DNA of 64,000 nt from Diphasiastrum complanatum (taxonomy: Eukaryota > Streptophyta > Lycopodiopsida > Lycopodiales > Lycopodiaceae): positions 2,192,081-2,256,080 of the forward strand of contig CM055113.1 in NCBI GenBank assembly GCA_029204225.1, read 5' to 3'. Positions within the stretch are counted from its first letter, which is position 1, and each line of letters opens with the position of its first letter. Position numbers and translations under genes: made by a program. Below, piece after piece: positions 55,096 through 64,000 of this stretch. Below the pieces are notes generated by a model that was not told where the DNA came from, made no database searches, and saw only the letters and a list, made by a program, of their open reading frames with translations.

Positions 55096-55583
55096 AAAAA
55101 TGGCGAATGTAGGGGGGGGATACATTCTTGATGGAAAATAATAAGCTAGAAGGCAGTTTAAATTATTGCATTTGATGGTTCAGACTGAAGAGCACCTATG
55201 TGGAACGTGAACTTTGGGACACTGTGACCAACATCGTACCCACAAGAACTGAACCTGGATTACGTTGACCTCTAACATTGTATCAGGTAGACAAATGCTG
55301 AAGTATGTATGCAGTGTGCACATTGTCATGACTATTGCAAAAGTCACTTTCTCAAGACCTTTTGACGAAATCAAATTATGTACCACAACCATTGTGGCAT
55401 CCAATTGAATGGATTGATTATAACTTAGAAACCTGTTATGACCCTTTTGGGCCGGAACATACTGGGTTGGAACGTTTTTTTTTTAAAATTAAACATGAGC
55501 TTGACGCAGAGCCTATGTTAGGCCCCAATTGTGGCCCTAACGTACCCTGGAAGGACCAGCGACCATGTGGGTCAGGTGATTGC

Positions 55584-55722
55584 CAGTGGTGGGCAATGTT
55601 GTATCGAAATGCGTTCGAAACACCACGTTCGAAATGGATCCGTTTCAAACGTCAAACGGATGTTCGAAACGACTGTTTTATGCTTTTCCGCGCGGTCCCA
55701 AGAGGTCAGCGAGAGAGGGTTT

Positions 55723-55730
<8 letters not shown>
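55584..55730 (+). mobile_element. Left end of a hAT-like DNA transposon
   Basis: CAGTGGTGGGCAATG at 55584 resembles a hAT terminal inverted repeat (CAGTGGTGGGCA). It is followed by clustered GTTCGAAA words (55613, 55628, 55663) and GTTTCAAAC, like the subterminal transposase-binding repeats of this superfamily. The 8 bases before it (GTGATTGC) would be the TSD. A BED zinc-finger ORF follows at 55865. No right-end TIR was found before the 1.5 kb repeat at 56541, so the element is truncated. Confidence 0.55.

Positions 55731-55761
<31 letters not shown>
55731..55761. repeat. GA microsatellite, about 31 bp
   Basis: A (GA)n tract about 100 bp upstream of the BED zinc-finger ORF, in its presumed 5' untranslated region. 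Arg-Glu-rich open stretches here come from this tract. Confidence 0.95.
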
Positions 55762-55764
<3 letters not shown>

Positions 55765-55864
55765 TTAGAAGTTCGAGCTTAGAAGTTAAAAGTTAGGACT
55801 TAGGGTTTAGGATTAGTTTTTACTTTGAAGTTTGAAGTTGGTACTGAGTTGATAACTATTAGCT

Positions 55865-56116
55865 ATGCCAAGAAAACGGGATCTTTTATGGGATCACGTC
55901 ACCCTAAATTCATGTTATGGCACTTCAGGCACAAAGAAGTTGACTTGTAAGTACTGCGGGAATACTTATGGACGTGGCCCCGTTCGAATAAGGGCACATC
56001 TTTTATGTCTTCGAGGATATGAGATCGTTGTTTGCACTCAGGCACCAGAGTTATTGAGGATTGTCGAGATTGGGGACGACTCTCATGCTACTACTTCAGC
56101 CACAAGTGATTCTTGA
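55865..56116 (+). CDS. BED-type zinc-finger protein, 83 aa (hAT transposase N-terminus)
   Basis: ATG at 55865 (MPRKRDLLWDHVTLN), stop TGA at 56114. The BED finger is nearly complete: D..W.HV, then CKYCGNTYGRGPVRIRAHLL with CX2C and His, and the final Cys in YEIVVCTQAP. BED fingers bind DNA and in plants usually form the N-terminus of hAT transposases. Here the chain ends 25 residues after the finger, with no catalytic or dimerisation domain; no continuation was seen in any frame to 56540. It could be a truncated transposase or the first exon of one. The hAT-like end at 55584 supports a transposon origin. Confidence 0.75.
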   Translation: MPRKRDLLWDHVTLNSCYGTSGTKKLTCKYCGNTYGRGPVRIRAHLLCLRGYEIVVCTQAPELLRIVEIGDDSHATTSATSDS

Positions 56117-56540
56117 TTGAACTAAAGTTGAAACCTCAAAGTTCAGTCTAGTATGTTATTACTAATTAGTAATTAGTAATTATTAACATTTGTGTGTTGA
56201 AGAGTAATGCCTATTTAACCCCTTTTGGCTAAGCATTAGTTAAGTTGTACATAACTCATGGGGCATGTTTTAATTAAATGCATGACCCCCCCTTTTGTTA
56301 AGTTATGTAAATTAGTGCAAGTGGCCCACTTGGCCAAGTAGCTCACTCCTATGGTTGACACCTAGACTTTCCATGCATGTAAAGGAGGTGCTTGCCTCAC
56401 AAGGGATTTGAAGGACCCACGCCCTCCTCTCTCTCTCAAGCAATTCATTTCTTCTTGAGACTTTTGAGTTTGTGAGATGCTCATGCAATTCTCCTTGTGT
56501 GTGATATTTCCATAGCCAAGTTTTCTCAAGTTTTCTCAAG
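56117..56540. other. Spacer between BED ORF and the 1.5 kb repeat
   Basis: AT-rich. It includes AATTAGTAATTAGTAATTA near 56165 and a duplicated GTTTTCTCAA at 56519-56540. No gene. Confidence 0.6.
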
Positions 56541-58055
56541 TTCGGGATTTACGGCTGGTTGAAGACGGAAAGAGAAGCACTGGTGCACGGTTTCTAGTTT
56601 ATAGAGGCTTGCCAAGTTCAGCAGAGGGATTATTAGCATGTTCTTAGCATTAGACAGGGAAAAATTTGGTGAAAATTTGACAATTTTGAAGCCAGTTGAC
56701 AATTGAAATCGGGTTTGGGGTTACGGTTTTTTATACATAACTGGTGATTTCTTCGCTGTTTGTGCACCGTTTTGGATGTCGTAAGGATAGGAAGGAAGCT
56801 AATTACATTGTCAACAAGCCATGGAGAGGTTCTGAGGTTTATGTCAGAGATTTATTTGTCTCCAGACAGTTAACCTAGCATATTTGCGATAAAAGGTGAA
56901 AAAAAGCCACTTTGTCAAGTTGAGCTAAAATCACCGTTTCTCCATGGAATTTCATCATTGAACACTCTACCGACTTGGTATCATTAGGGTGACCCTGCTC
57001 CAGGCCTCAGATCGTGCTCAAATCGATCCGTACACGAGTTTGATTAAGCAAAAATGAACTTGGGGAGGCGCGGCCGTAGACAGGGAGGTCGCGGACTGTT
57101 CGCGCGTGGAACCAGGGAGAAACCATAGCGTTTCGGAGTGGGTAGTGCTCACAAGACTCTCCATCAGTGCACAAGAGTGCTCAAATCCGTTGGATAGAGA
57201 AGCTACAAGATCAACGGCTCAGTTCATGCTATCCAGAAGGGATATCCACAGTTGGATCAGAATCAACCATTGGATGGAGTCTGAAGGGTTGTTGAAAAGG
57301 GCCCTGAAGAATTGAAGTGAATTTTGGCCTTCAACTTCATTAAAAATTTTCATACTGAAATTGGAGTTGGGTCCCTTCACAAGTGAAGAGTGAAGTTTCT
57401 TCAAGGTGAAGAAATAGTTCAAAAACTAAGAAAGTCCCTATTTTTGGGTCCTTTGCCCGTTTTGATCCAAACGAAAGGCTATAACCTCCAAACGAAGGGC
57501 ACCCGATCTGTACCTGCAAGTACGGTATAGCAAAACAGAGTGATTGCAACGGAGAAAGTGTTTGGAGTGTGCCAGAAGTGATTTCACCATTTCACTGGGC
57601 ACGTAGTTGGAAGTTGACAACTGAGTACATTTCAGAAGGCGACGCCGATTTGGCTTTCAAATTGGTGGAAAAGTGGCGAGTGGCCTGGTAAGGGAAAAAG
57701 TACAGGTCATTATTTTCAACTTCTGACATCACTGTTGGCCTCGGCATATTGTTTTTAACCTACGACAGAAGTGTAGTGGGTTTCTTTCCTTGCCTAACCT
57801 GAATCCAAGATCTAGTCAATCTAGCATCAAAGAGACGGAGTTAGTTGTCACGCGTAGGTTTGAGCGATAGTATAGTTCAGATTTCAACATGAATGGATGA
57901 TCTAACACTAACATCCATTAATACTAAGCATTAACACTACATCCATTAACCCTAAATCCACAACAATGATAGAAACTTACTCTTCTCTCTCTCCTTTTCT
58001 CTCTCACAAAAAGTATAAGAAATAGCAATCCCAGTAATGATCAAATCTAACAATG
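56541..58055 (+). repeat. 1.5 kb direct repeat, copy 2
   Basis: Copy of 30601-32113, 25.9 kb away in the same orientation. It includes the first about 320 bases (57733-58055) of the TGTTGG LTR and then stops, without the rest of that LTR or the coiled-coil ORF. The few differences seen (e.g. GATATG/GATAGG near 56787, ACTCC/GCTCC near 56998) imply a recent duplication. Confidence 0.95.
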
Positions 58056-58570
58056 TTGATTTGCTTGGATAAGTGCTACTACTAATTTTGGGTCTAGATT
58101 TAATGTACCCAACTATTCAAATTGAATCTACTCAAACTCGCATTCTAACTTTCCCACACTTTCAAAAAGTGTTTATTCAAATGAAATTTAGACTAATGAA
58201 CTTTGAAAAGTCAACCTCTAAGTCTACAACAAGTTTTGGCCTCAATATGCCAAATATGAAAATATAGCAAAATGTGATGAAACTAGTTGAATCTTTCACA
58301 CTTCAGAGATAACAGAGAATAACTAACTAGTTGATTAGCATTAACTTGTCTTGTAATTCTTTGATTAACTCTCTTGTAAAATCCACACAATGGAGATAAA
58401 TATGCATTTTTTATCATTATAGAGAAAAAGAGAGAGAAAATTGTGCATGAAGGTTAAAGTGATCCAAAATAAGATTTTTGTTGCTCCTTTATGCACATTT
58501 TTCTCATGATGCATCACTACTACATAGGTTTCCGCATTGATTCACCCATGGTCAATATATTCTTCTTCTA
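58056..58570. repeat. Mixed scraps including a Copia LTR fragment
   Basis: Bases 58318-58400 (TAACTAACTAGTTGATTAGC, ..CTTGTAATTCT.., CTCTTGTAAAATCCACACA.TGGAG) match the middle of the LTRs at 34870 and 39599. The rest shows no gene. Confidence 0.75.
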
Positions 58571-58897
58571 TGTACTCAAGTCTCACATCATTCCTTTTGA
58601 ACACCATGGATATAGTATGGATGTCGTTTTTCATGTCATAGGAATACTCATCAAAGTAAAACGTAGGACACGAGTATAAAAAAACTACAGCTTGCAAATT
58701 CACAAATTCAAACACACGTGCTAAAGTGGACAATGTGAAATTCTGGAAAAGGCATGTTCTAGAGCCTACGAACAAGTCGGGTCAAAAAATCACACAATTT
58801 GAGTAAAATAAAACACTGAAAGCTCTATTGACTATTGTGCCTGGAAGCTGGAAGAAAAGATCTCCTCAATAAAAATTTATCGCGTTGAAGTTGCGCG

Positions 58898-58963
58898 TTG
58901 ACCGTAGTCCCTTGTAGTTCTAGCACTTTATAATGGTAATGGGTTTGTAGATATATTCAGCTG
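58898..58963 (+). promoter_or_regulatory. Proximal promoter of dirigent copy 2
   Basis: W-box TTGACCGTAGTC at 58898, GTTCTAGCAC shared with copy 1, a TATA-like stretch (TAGATATATTC) at 58948 and CAGCTGAGCATGATC at 58958. The W-box lies about 180 bases before the ATG in both copies. Confidence 0.6.
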
Positions 58964-59080
58964 AGCATGATCATTTATGTGAATATTGGCTTCTGATCAT
59001 TGCTGCTACAGACGTAGAAACCCAGTTCGCCTGGTAAAGATTTTGCTTCACAGTCTGAAGATACCTTCATGTTTAAAAAA

Positions 59081-59671
59081 ATGGCAGTAATCCACACTCG
59101 TAGACATGCATATATTTTCTGGGTTGCCATACTGGTGATGCTACCATGTCGGTCAGTGTTTACGCCTGTAGAGGCAGCTCATAAACTTCTAAAGAAAGAA
59201 AAGTACGAATTTTACGTTCATGTAGTGAGATCACACTTCACTTTCAGCAATTCCACAGCTGTCCGTATCTGGGGTAAAGGTGCTCCGGATCCATCACCCC
59301 CTTTTGCCTTCGGCGACGCTGTTGTGCTGGATGATAAGATCACAGAAGGTCCCGATTTCTTTTCCCAAGAGATAGGCAGAATCCACGGCGTCTTCTTCGA
59401 TGCATGTTATAACAGTACCGGTTGTTTTAAGCTTTTAGTGGTTGCAACTCTGGACTTCACTGCTGGAAAGCTGATTGGTACTATTCCAATTACCTTTTTG
59501 GAAGACCTCACCATTCCAGTCAGGACTTACTCCTTCAGTGGAGGAACGGACGATTTCCTCCTCACTCAAGGTTTCGGGGTTGTCACCCCGACTGTCTTAG
59601 CAGACGGATATCTTCGTTCCCATACAGTTCTTCACATAAATCGCCAGTCTACAACACAAAGAGATTTTTAG
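59081..59671 (+). CDS. Dirigent family protein (copy 2)
   Basis: 196 aa from ATG at 59081 (MAVIHTRRHAYIFWVAIL); an upstream in-frame ATG at 59069 adds MFKK. Signal peptide to about residue 30 (ending TPVEA). Mature-domain motifs: YEFYVHVV, NSTAVRIWGKG, FGDAVVLDDKITEGPDFFS, GRIHGVFFDACYNSTGC, TLDFTAGKLIGTI. I count about 12 differences from copy 1 over the last 156 residues, mostly conservative. The family motif GGTG reads SGGTDDF here, a Gly to Asp change copy 1 does not have, which might affect folding. It has no breaks and the flanks are duplicated with it. As in copy 1, the role would be apoplastic phenoxy-radical coupling; the product is not predictable. Confidence 0.85.
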   Translation: MAVIHTRRHAYIFWVAILVMLPCRSVFTPVEAAHKLLKKEKYEFYVHVVRSHFTFSNSTAVRIWGKGAPDPSPPFAFGDAVVLDDKITEGPDFFSQEIGRIHGVFFDACYNSTGCFKLLVVATLDFTAGKLIGTIPITFLEDLTIPVRTYSFSGGTDDFLLTQGFGVVTPTVLADGYLRSHTVLHINRQSTTQRDF

Positions 59672-59920
59672 AAATTGAAGCGAGTGATTTATTTGGAGAT
59701 AGGCTTTCCATTCGGTTTGCAAAGTGTATACAAATCTTGAAGCATGTTACGATGTATTCATAATCCACAGCATTAAGAGCATTGAACAATTTTAGTGTGG
59801 CAAAGCATGTGACGCGTTCTCTTAATTTGTGTGTATCTTCTGTGGTGGAGAGTTTGATTCAAAAACAACAAGGTGGTGCTAGTTACTCCCATTCACAACT
59901 TTTATCAAGTGTGTTTTGGG

Positions 59921-60187
59921 GAATTGTGTTTTAGTGAGAGTTTTATTGGGAGCACACTTCAAAGGTCGCCGAGAAGATATTCCCCAAGCCATTTTTATGG
60001 TTGAAACATTCTGACAGGTCATTTTTATAAGTCATAGTCTCTTTAGGAGTTAAATGTTCCTCTCATCAGTTCTTTATGAACTTTATAATTTATATTATGC
60101 CAAAAAAGTAGGTGAAATCACTAATTAATGCTTCTTGGTTTTCAAGGGGAGGCTCGAACCTGAGACCAAAGAAACTTTGGATGTCAA
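59921..60187. other. Spacer without gene
   Basis: Nothing recognised. The bases directly before 60188 (GTCAA) would be the target-site duplication of the element to the right, but its other end is outside the window. Confidence 0.6.
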
Positions 60188-60834
60188 TGTGAAAAATACA
60201 GATCCTAAGTGGATCTAAACTCCAAGATCATTGGCTTGAATGCTTGCACTCCAAACTACATAAGCTAGGAATTGGCAACACATTCTATGCTACCTAGAAT
60301 GCAAAGAACTTGATCAAAAAGCATTTATCACAAATGGAAACTTCCATAAACATCAAGTGCGGCCCAAAATAGCATTATACAGTCCATAATACATCAGCCT
60401 ACCACTTTTGGAAAGCACCTAAGATCATACACACAAAGCTTGAACTCAATCACTACACAATGCCAACAATGGAAGGAGAACCCAATAGAAAAATCTCTCA
60501 TTAAGCAAATGAATACAATGGATCTGCTCCAACCTGTTTCTCCACGGCCTACCTGCTATATATAGCTGAGAGAGATGACTCTCTCTCCTCTCTCTAGACC
60601 CTCCTTACCTAAAATATGCCCTATATAGGTAAAATTGGCATATATGTCCAAAATACATGAAAATGGACTCATTTCGAAGGTCTTGAAGTTTGACACTTCT
60701 TCATACTGAAAAAATACACTTACTAAAAATATCTAGACCTGTTTCACACGTGTGAAAAGTCAGATCCTAAACTATGTGCCATTTTTAGCAATTTTGGCCT
60801 AAAACTAGACAAGGAAATGTTGACAATTTTCACA
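60188..60834 (-). repeat. 3' LTR, 647 bp
   Basis: Plus-strand ends TGTGAAAA and TTTTCACA, an 8 bp inverted pair. It directly follows the polypurine tract on the minus strand. A TATA-like CTATATATAG lies near 60553-60562, with (CT)n beside it. The 5' LTR would be beyond 64000. Confidence 0.8.
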
Positions 60835-60847
60835 CTCCCTCTTCAAC
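60835..60847 (-). other. Polypurine tract
   Basis: The minus strand reads GTTGAAGAGGGAG, between the stop codon of the long ORF and the LTR start TGTGAAAA. No base separates it from either. Confidence 0.85.
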
Positions 60848-62998
60848 TTAACTTGCTAGTTTTACAACACTACTTTGTTCCAACTTAAGAATGATCTCCA
60901 TCATCAGAATAGATCTCTTCTCAAGGATCCTAATATGTACAAAATAGGACACAACATAATTGATATAGATAATAGTGTCCATATAGGATGCTTCACTATT
61001 TCTTACATCAATTTTACATAGAATCATAAAAATGGTACATGTAAAAGAACATAGAATCTCAATTAATGAATTCCTCCATGTATCCATCTCTGGTTTCTCT
61101 GTAAAATAGCAGCAAACAAGTTGTAAATGAAAGTGATCAACAAGTGTTTGCATGCCTCCTCCACATTTCACTATACATATAGTGAATGCAACATGTATCT
61201 CCATGAATGAACTTCCATCACCACCTTGCCTTTGTAGATCTTCAATCCATGAAAGCCTTTGAGTGAATGAATGCCAAAAAGATGTGTTCCCTACTCCATT
61301 TGAATGACCAAAACCTGAACTTGAAATACTTGAAGTACCTCCACAAGATTTGCACACAACGCTTGATCCTACAATGTCAACAAGTTGCCAATTTGCCAAC
61401 ACTAGAATACTAGATCTTGAACTTTGTTCAAAAGAAAACATATTGACCACTTCAATACCTTTCAAGATCTGAATGAATTCATGTACTTGATCATACAAAC
61501 CAGCAATGATAACTATTCCATCTCCAAGATCCAAAGGATGCAAAACTATGGAACTAGTTTTATTGAAATTTGACAATTTCAACACATTGACATAACAATG
61601 TTCATACATGAGATTAGGCAAGTGAGGTAGAGTAAGAAGACACTTCCTTGCAGCTCCAAAGACCTTACTTGAACCTTCAAGAACCTGTAAAAACAGATCC
61701 AAAATGCCTTGACCATTTGTCTCTTCTTTGATGCTTTTCACTAGCTTCGAATTGCCACTTGTCTCTTGGTGTTGATGAAGCAATCCAAGATCAACCTCTT
61801 GATCTTCCAATAAGACATCAAAGATCTTGCATATGTGAACATCTTCAGATCTGAAACTCTGAAGATACTCCCTCTCAAACACATGATTAAGATCCCACAA
61901 GATCTCATCAATGCTCAAATTTGACCCTTCACTATAGTTAGTGAAAACAATGCCACCATCATAAACCAAAAGATAGATTCCAACATTTCCATTTAACATG
62001 AAGTAGAGTAGGTGAAGATGAGTATCAAACCTAATCAAAACAGCCCTCTTGAGTTCATAACAAACCTCAATAAGCTCACCAATGATATCTCCCTTGCCTT
62101 GAAGAAGTTGCCACTTGAGTTGCTCCATGTAGTCTTCTTCAACCAACCTTTTGCCATCTTGACCATGAATGAACAATCCACCACAATCATAGAATGCTTT
62201 GAGTTGATGAAGAGATGTTAGATCCATGCTTTGGATCTTCCCAAGAACCACTCTTCCATTGCCCTTTCCTTCACAAGACTCCCTCTTAATGCTAGCACCA
62301 CAAAAGTTAGAAACCTCCCTCTTGATAGTTGCACCATAAGAAGTAGAAGACTCTTGAATATTAGAAGCCAAGAAAAGAATCCTTAGTACCTTCAACATAA
62401 GAGTGATTGAAGTACTCTCTCTTTTCAAACATGAACTTCTACTCAATGATTTAGGTAATGAGTCATATGATAATGATTCTTCCTCACTATCGTTCATAAA
62501 AACATCATTCAAAGTACATCCTACTTTGAACACTTCACATACTTCTCTTCCTTTTGACTTGTGATCTCCCTCACCAAGTCTCATGATAGAAACCTTTGAT
62601 CTACTCTTTTTATGAAGAAATGTGACACCACTTGTTGCACAAATGACTTTATCACAAAAAGATGTAAAAGAACCATTTCCTTCAAGCATGCTCAAAGCAC
62701 CATCATCTTTTCCCACATGATTACATACATCAATATGAAAAGAATTAGAAGAACAACCATCTTCTTGCAAAGAATGACACTTAGCATCTCCATCTTTTTC
62801 CATATGAACAAACAAGTCATTAGCAACAATCACTTCCAAAGAAGAATCTTCATCAACTCCATTGATGAAGTTAGCTCCTTCCTTACCTTTTCCATTTTTG
62901 CACTTGCCATCTAGTTCCATTGAAGAGCCACCAAGACTTGAAAATCTATGAGTAGAAGAGTTCAAACATGATACTAATTTAGCACCACATGACTCCAT
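60848..62998 (-). CDS. 716-aa ORF of unknown function in a gag-bearing LTR element
   Basis: Starts at ATG 62998 (MESCGAKLVSCLNSSTHRFS); codons before that to 63016 are open but lack ATG. It overlaps the end of gag by 25 bases in the -1 frame and ends one base before the polypurine tract. The N-terminal third is rich in Ser, Gly, Lys and acidic residues (EGNGSFTSF, SEEESLSYDSLPKSLSRSS) and probably disordered. The middle has a more ordered look (MEQLKWQLLQGKGDIIGELI, LLYFMLNGNVGIYLLVYDGG). A CxxC (VVCKSCGG) lies near residue 556. The last 100 residues have hydrophobic stretches (FTCTIFMILC, YINYVVSYFVHI). It shows no retroelement enzyme motif and no match I recognise. In AT-rich DNA 716 codons without a stop are not expected by chance, so coding use is likely, recent or present. 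Confidence 0.7.
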   Translation of the reverse strand: MESCGAKLVSCLNSSTHRFSSLGGSSMELDGKCKNGKGKEGANFINGVDEDSSLEVIVANDLFVHMEKDGDAKCHSLQEDGCSSNSFHIDVCNHVGKDDGALSMLEGNGSFTSFCDKVICATSGVTFLHKKSRSKVSIMRLGEGDHKSKGREVCEVFKVGCTLNDVFMNDSEEESLSYDSLPKSLSRSSCLKRESTSITLMLKVLRILFLASNIQESSTSYGATIKREVSNFCGASIKRESCEGKGNGRVVLGKIQSMDLTSLHQLKAFYDCGGLFIHGQDGKRLVEEDYMEQLKWQLLQGKGDIIGELIEVCYELKRAVLIRFDTHLHLLYFMLNGNVGIYLLVYDGGIVFTNYSEGSNLSIDEILWDLNHVFEREYLQSFRSEDVHICKIFDVLLEDQEVDLGLLHQHQETSGNSKLVKSIKEETNGQGILDLFLQVLEGSSKVFGAARKCLLTLPHLPNLMYEHCYVNVLKLSNFNKTSSIVLHPLDLGDGIVIIAGLYDQVHEFIQILKGIEVVNMFSFEQSSRSSILVLANWQLVDIVGSSVVCKSCGGTSSISSSGFGHSNGVGNTSFWHSFTQRLSWIEDLQRQGGDGSSFMEIHVAFTICIVKCGGGMQTLVDHFHLQLVCCYFTEKPEMDTWRNSLIEILCSFTCTIFMILCKIDVRNSEASYMDTIIYINYVVSYFVHIRILEKRSILMMEIILKLEQSSVVKLAS

Positions 62999-63426
62999 TT
63001 GACTAGTAGGTAGCACTTTAGATCATCATTCAAGGATTTAACCTTCAAGACAAATGAATGTGCACTCTCTCCCTCTCTTTGACAACTTTGGAAGATTTGC
63101 CTTCTTAGGGTGAGAACCCTAGATGTGGATTTGGACTCATAGATCTTCTTCAAAGCATTCCATGCTTCACTTGAAGAAGTACATTTACCAACTTCTTTAA
63201 GAAGTTCATTGGTAACATTCATCTTTATGATATGTAAGGCTCTTTTAGCCCTTCTATCAAAATTTAGTTGCTCTTGAAGAATTAGAGGTCTTTCTTCAAT
63301 TCCCACAACTATATCCATTAGCTCATTCAACTCTAGTAAAGACTCCATCCTCACTTTCCAAGTTGAATAGTTTGTAGAGTTTAACCTCTCTTTAGCTTCC
63401 AACATGATTCCACCATTGGATGTCAT
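62974..63426 (-). CDS. Copia-type gag (capsid part, no zinc knuckle)
   Basis: 150 aa from ATG 63426 (MTSNGGIMLEAKERLNSTNY). It matches Copia gag: LNSTNYSTWKVRMESLL at the start, LHIIKMNVTNEL, then EAWNALKKIYESKSTSR and LRRQIFQSCQREGESAHSF..KVKSLNDDL, the UBN2-type capsid core. It stops at 62974, just after the point where other elements continue to a zinc knuckle. The last dozen residues are already in the sequence of the following ORF, so gag seems cut and fused to it out of frame. It is intact as a reading frame. Confidence 0.85.
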   Translation of the reverse strand: MTSNGGIMLEAKERLNSTNYSTWKVRMESLLELNELMDIVVGIEERPLILQEQLNFDRRAKRALHIIKMNVTNELLKEVGKCTSSSEAWNALKKIYESKSTSRVLTLRRQIFQSCQREGESAHSFVLKVKSLNDDLKCYLLVKWSHVVLN

Positions 63427-64000
63427 GATGCTAAAATCTTCTTGTGTCCTTAGGCTCTGTTCTAATGCACCTAGCACTCTCCTTTCTCTCAATAAATGAA
63501 GAAGGAGAAGATCTTAAAAGATTTAGAACCCTAAATGACCTCTATCTTGAAACTATTTGGCTTTCAAGCATAGAAAGGAAGATTGAAACACATGCAACAC
63601 TTTGCACACACTAAGAATGGATTACAAACTCAAACCAACCTGAACACACTCTTGCTTAAGCTCTCAAACTTTCCAGCAAGTGACCAAATCAAGTTATGGT
63701 GTGAAGAGTTACTTGCATTCTTAAAAAATACCCAAAACTAGGATGCCAAAATTACCTAGTAATGAACAAACTTGATCAACATATGATCACCACACTAAGA
63801 TATTGATTCAACCTGTAAAACCACATGTAAACCACACTTCTAAAAGTTTATAAACTCCAGCAAGTGATAAATACAAGATTTAGAGGTGAATGAATGAGCA
63901 CACTTAGTGAATCACAAGACTAGCTTCACTATCTTGTCAAATCTTGGTGTTTAGATGTAGATCTAAGATCACTTCACATGAGAATGTTCCTCAACCTGTT
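63427..64000 (-). other. Leader of the gag plus 716-aa ORF element
   Basis: No gene. Degenerate repeats of words such as CACTTGCTGGA, ACAGGTTGA and TTAGTGTG occur two or three times on the minus strand. No primer binding site is visible, so it and the 5' LTR must lie to the right of the window. Confidence 0.6.

Larger units (their letters stand above)
58570..59920 (+). repeat. Dirigent inverted duplication, right block
   Basis: Partner of 49400-50890. Upstream homology starts near ACTCAAGTCTCACATCATTC. Downstream homology runs through CAAAAACAACAAGGTGGTG near 59870. Confidence 0.85.
60188..64000 (-). mobile_element. Copia-like non-autonomous element carrying gag and a novel long ORF
   Basis: Read on the minus strand from the right edge: leader (63427-64000, continues outside), gag (62974-63426), a 716-codon ORF of unknown function (60848-62998), polypurine tract (60835-60847) and LTR (60188-60834). 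No protease, integrase, RT or RNase H motif was found, so mobilisation would need enzymes from another element. The unbroken long ORF implies it is young or under selection. Confidence 0.8.

Noticed and set aside
55335-55796. 153-codon ORF with an Arg-Glu repeat
   Set aside because: The repeat is the translated GA microsatellite; the rest overlaps the hAT-like end and has no domain.
62012-62914. Plus-strand ORFs of 69 and 100 codons
   Set aside because: Shadows of the 716-codon minus-strand ORF; poor composition (runs of Ile, Thr, Phe).
1-64000. tRNA and rRNA genes
   Set aside because: No cloverleaf with intact A and B boxes and no rRNA-like stretch was noticed by eye; the tRNA-complementary words found are LTR-element primer sites. 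A tRNAscan run would settle it.

Overview
This 64 kb window is nuclear DNA of a land plant. The evidence is two genes for dirigent-family secreted proteins, many plant-type Ty1/Copia and Ty3/Gypsy LTR retrotransposons primed at tRNA-like primer binding sites (TGGTATCAGAGC and others), a hAT-type BED zinc finger, and AT-rich, repeat-packed intergenic DNA. I cannot name the species. The density of nested, decayed retroelements suggests a large repeat-rich genome, and the divergent dirigents would fit a non-flowering lineage, but that is inference. All repeat edges were read by eye and may be off by some tens of bases unless a target-site duplication (TSD) or a TG...CA terminus is quoted.

Layout. 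1-2.99 kb: a Copia integrase/reverse transcriptase (RT) relic and a Ty3 RT relic. 2.99-8.69 kb and 20.1-27.57 kb: two arms of a giant inverted repeat. Each arm holds a gag-only Copia derivative with LTR and primer binding site, a Copia RT scrap, a GA/CT microsatellite and an unidentified small ORF; the right arm carries an extra 1.73 kb tandem duplication. 8.69-20.1 kb (spacer): a Copia relic, a minus-strand Ty3 element (gag, leader, primer binding site, 841 bp LTR), and a plus-strand Ty3 integrase followed by an RNase H domain. 27.5-30.35 kb: a Copia element whose pieces are rearranged in opposite orientations. 30.6-32.1 kb: a 1.5 kb segment repeated almost unchanged at 56.5-58.06 kb. 31.8-34.4 kb: a minus-strand LTR plus an unidentified coiled-coil ORF; a fragment of the same ORF family recurs at 47.8 kb. 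34.87-40.03 kb: a nearly full-length Copia element with two related LTRs. 40.2-46.7 kb: Copia pol interrupted by a tandem array of Ty3-type LTRs and by a solo LTR with a perfect TSD. 46.7-47.45 kb: a 754 bp foldback element. 48.3-49.25 kb: a Copia RNase H tail and a short LTR. 49.6-50.2 kb (-) and 59.08-59.67 kb (+): the two dirigent genes, an inverted duplication that includes the proximal promoters. 53.3-55.1 kb: exon-like traces on the minus strand. 55.58-56.1 kb: the left end of a hAT-like element with a small BED zinc-finger ORF. 60.19-64 kb: a minus-strand Copia-like element with LTR, polypurine tract and gag, in which protease, integrase and RT are replaced by an unbroken 716-codon ORF of unknown function.

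How it works together: only the two dirigent genes look like functional host genes, and they share a promoter arrangement. The most plausible undescribed items are the gag plus 716-aa ORF element and the coiled-coil retroelement ORF family. No tRNA, rRNA or CRISPR array was found.
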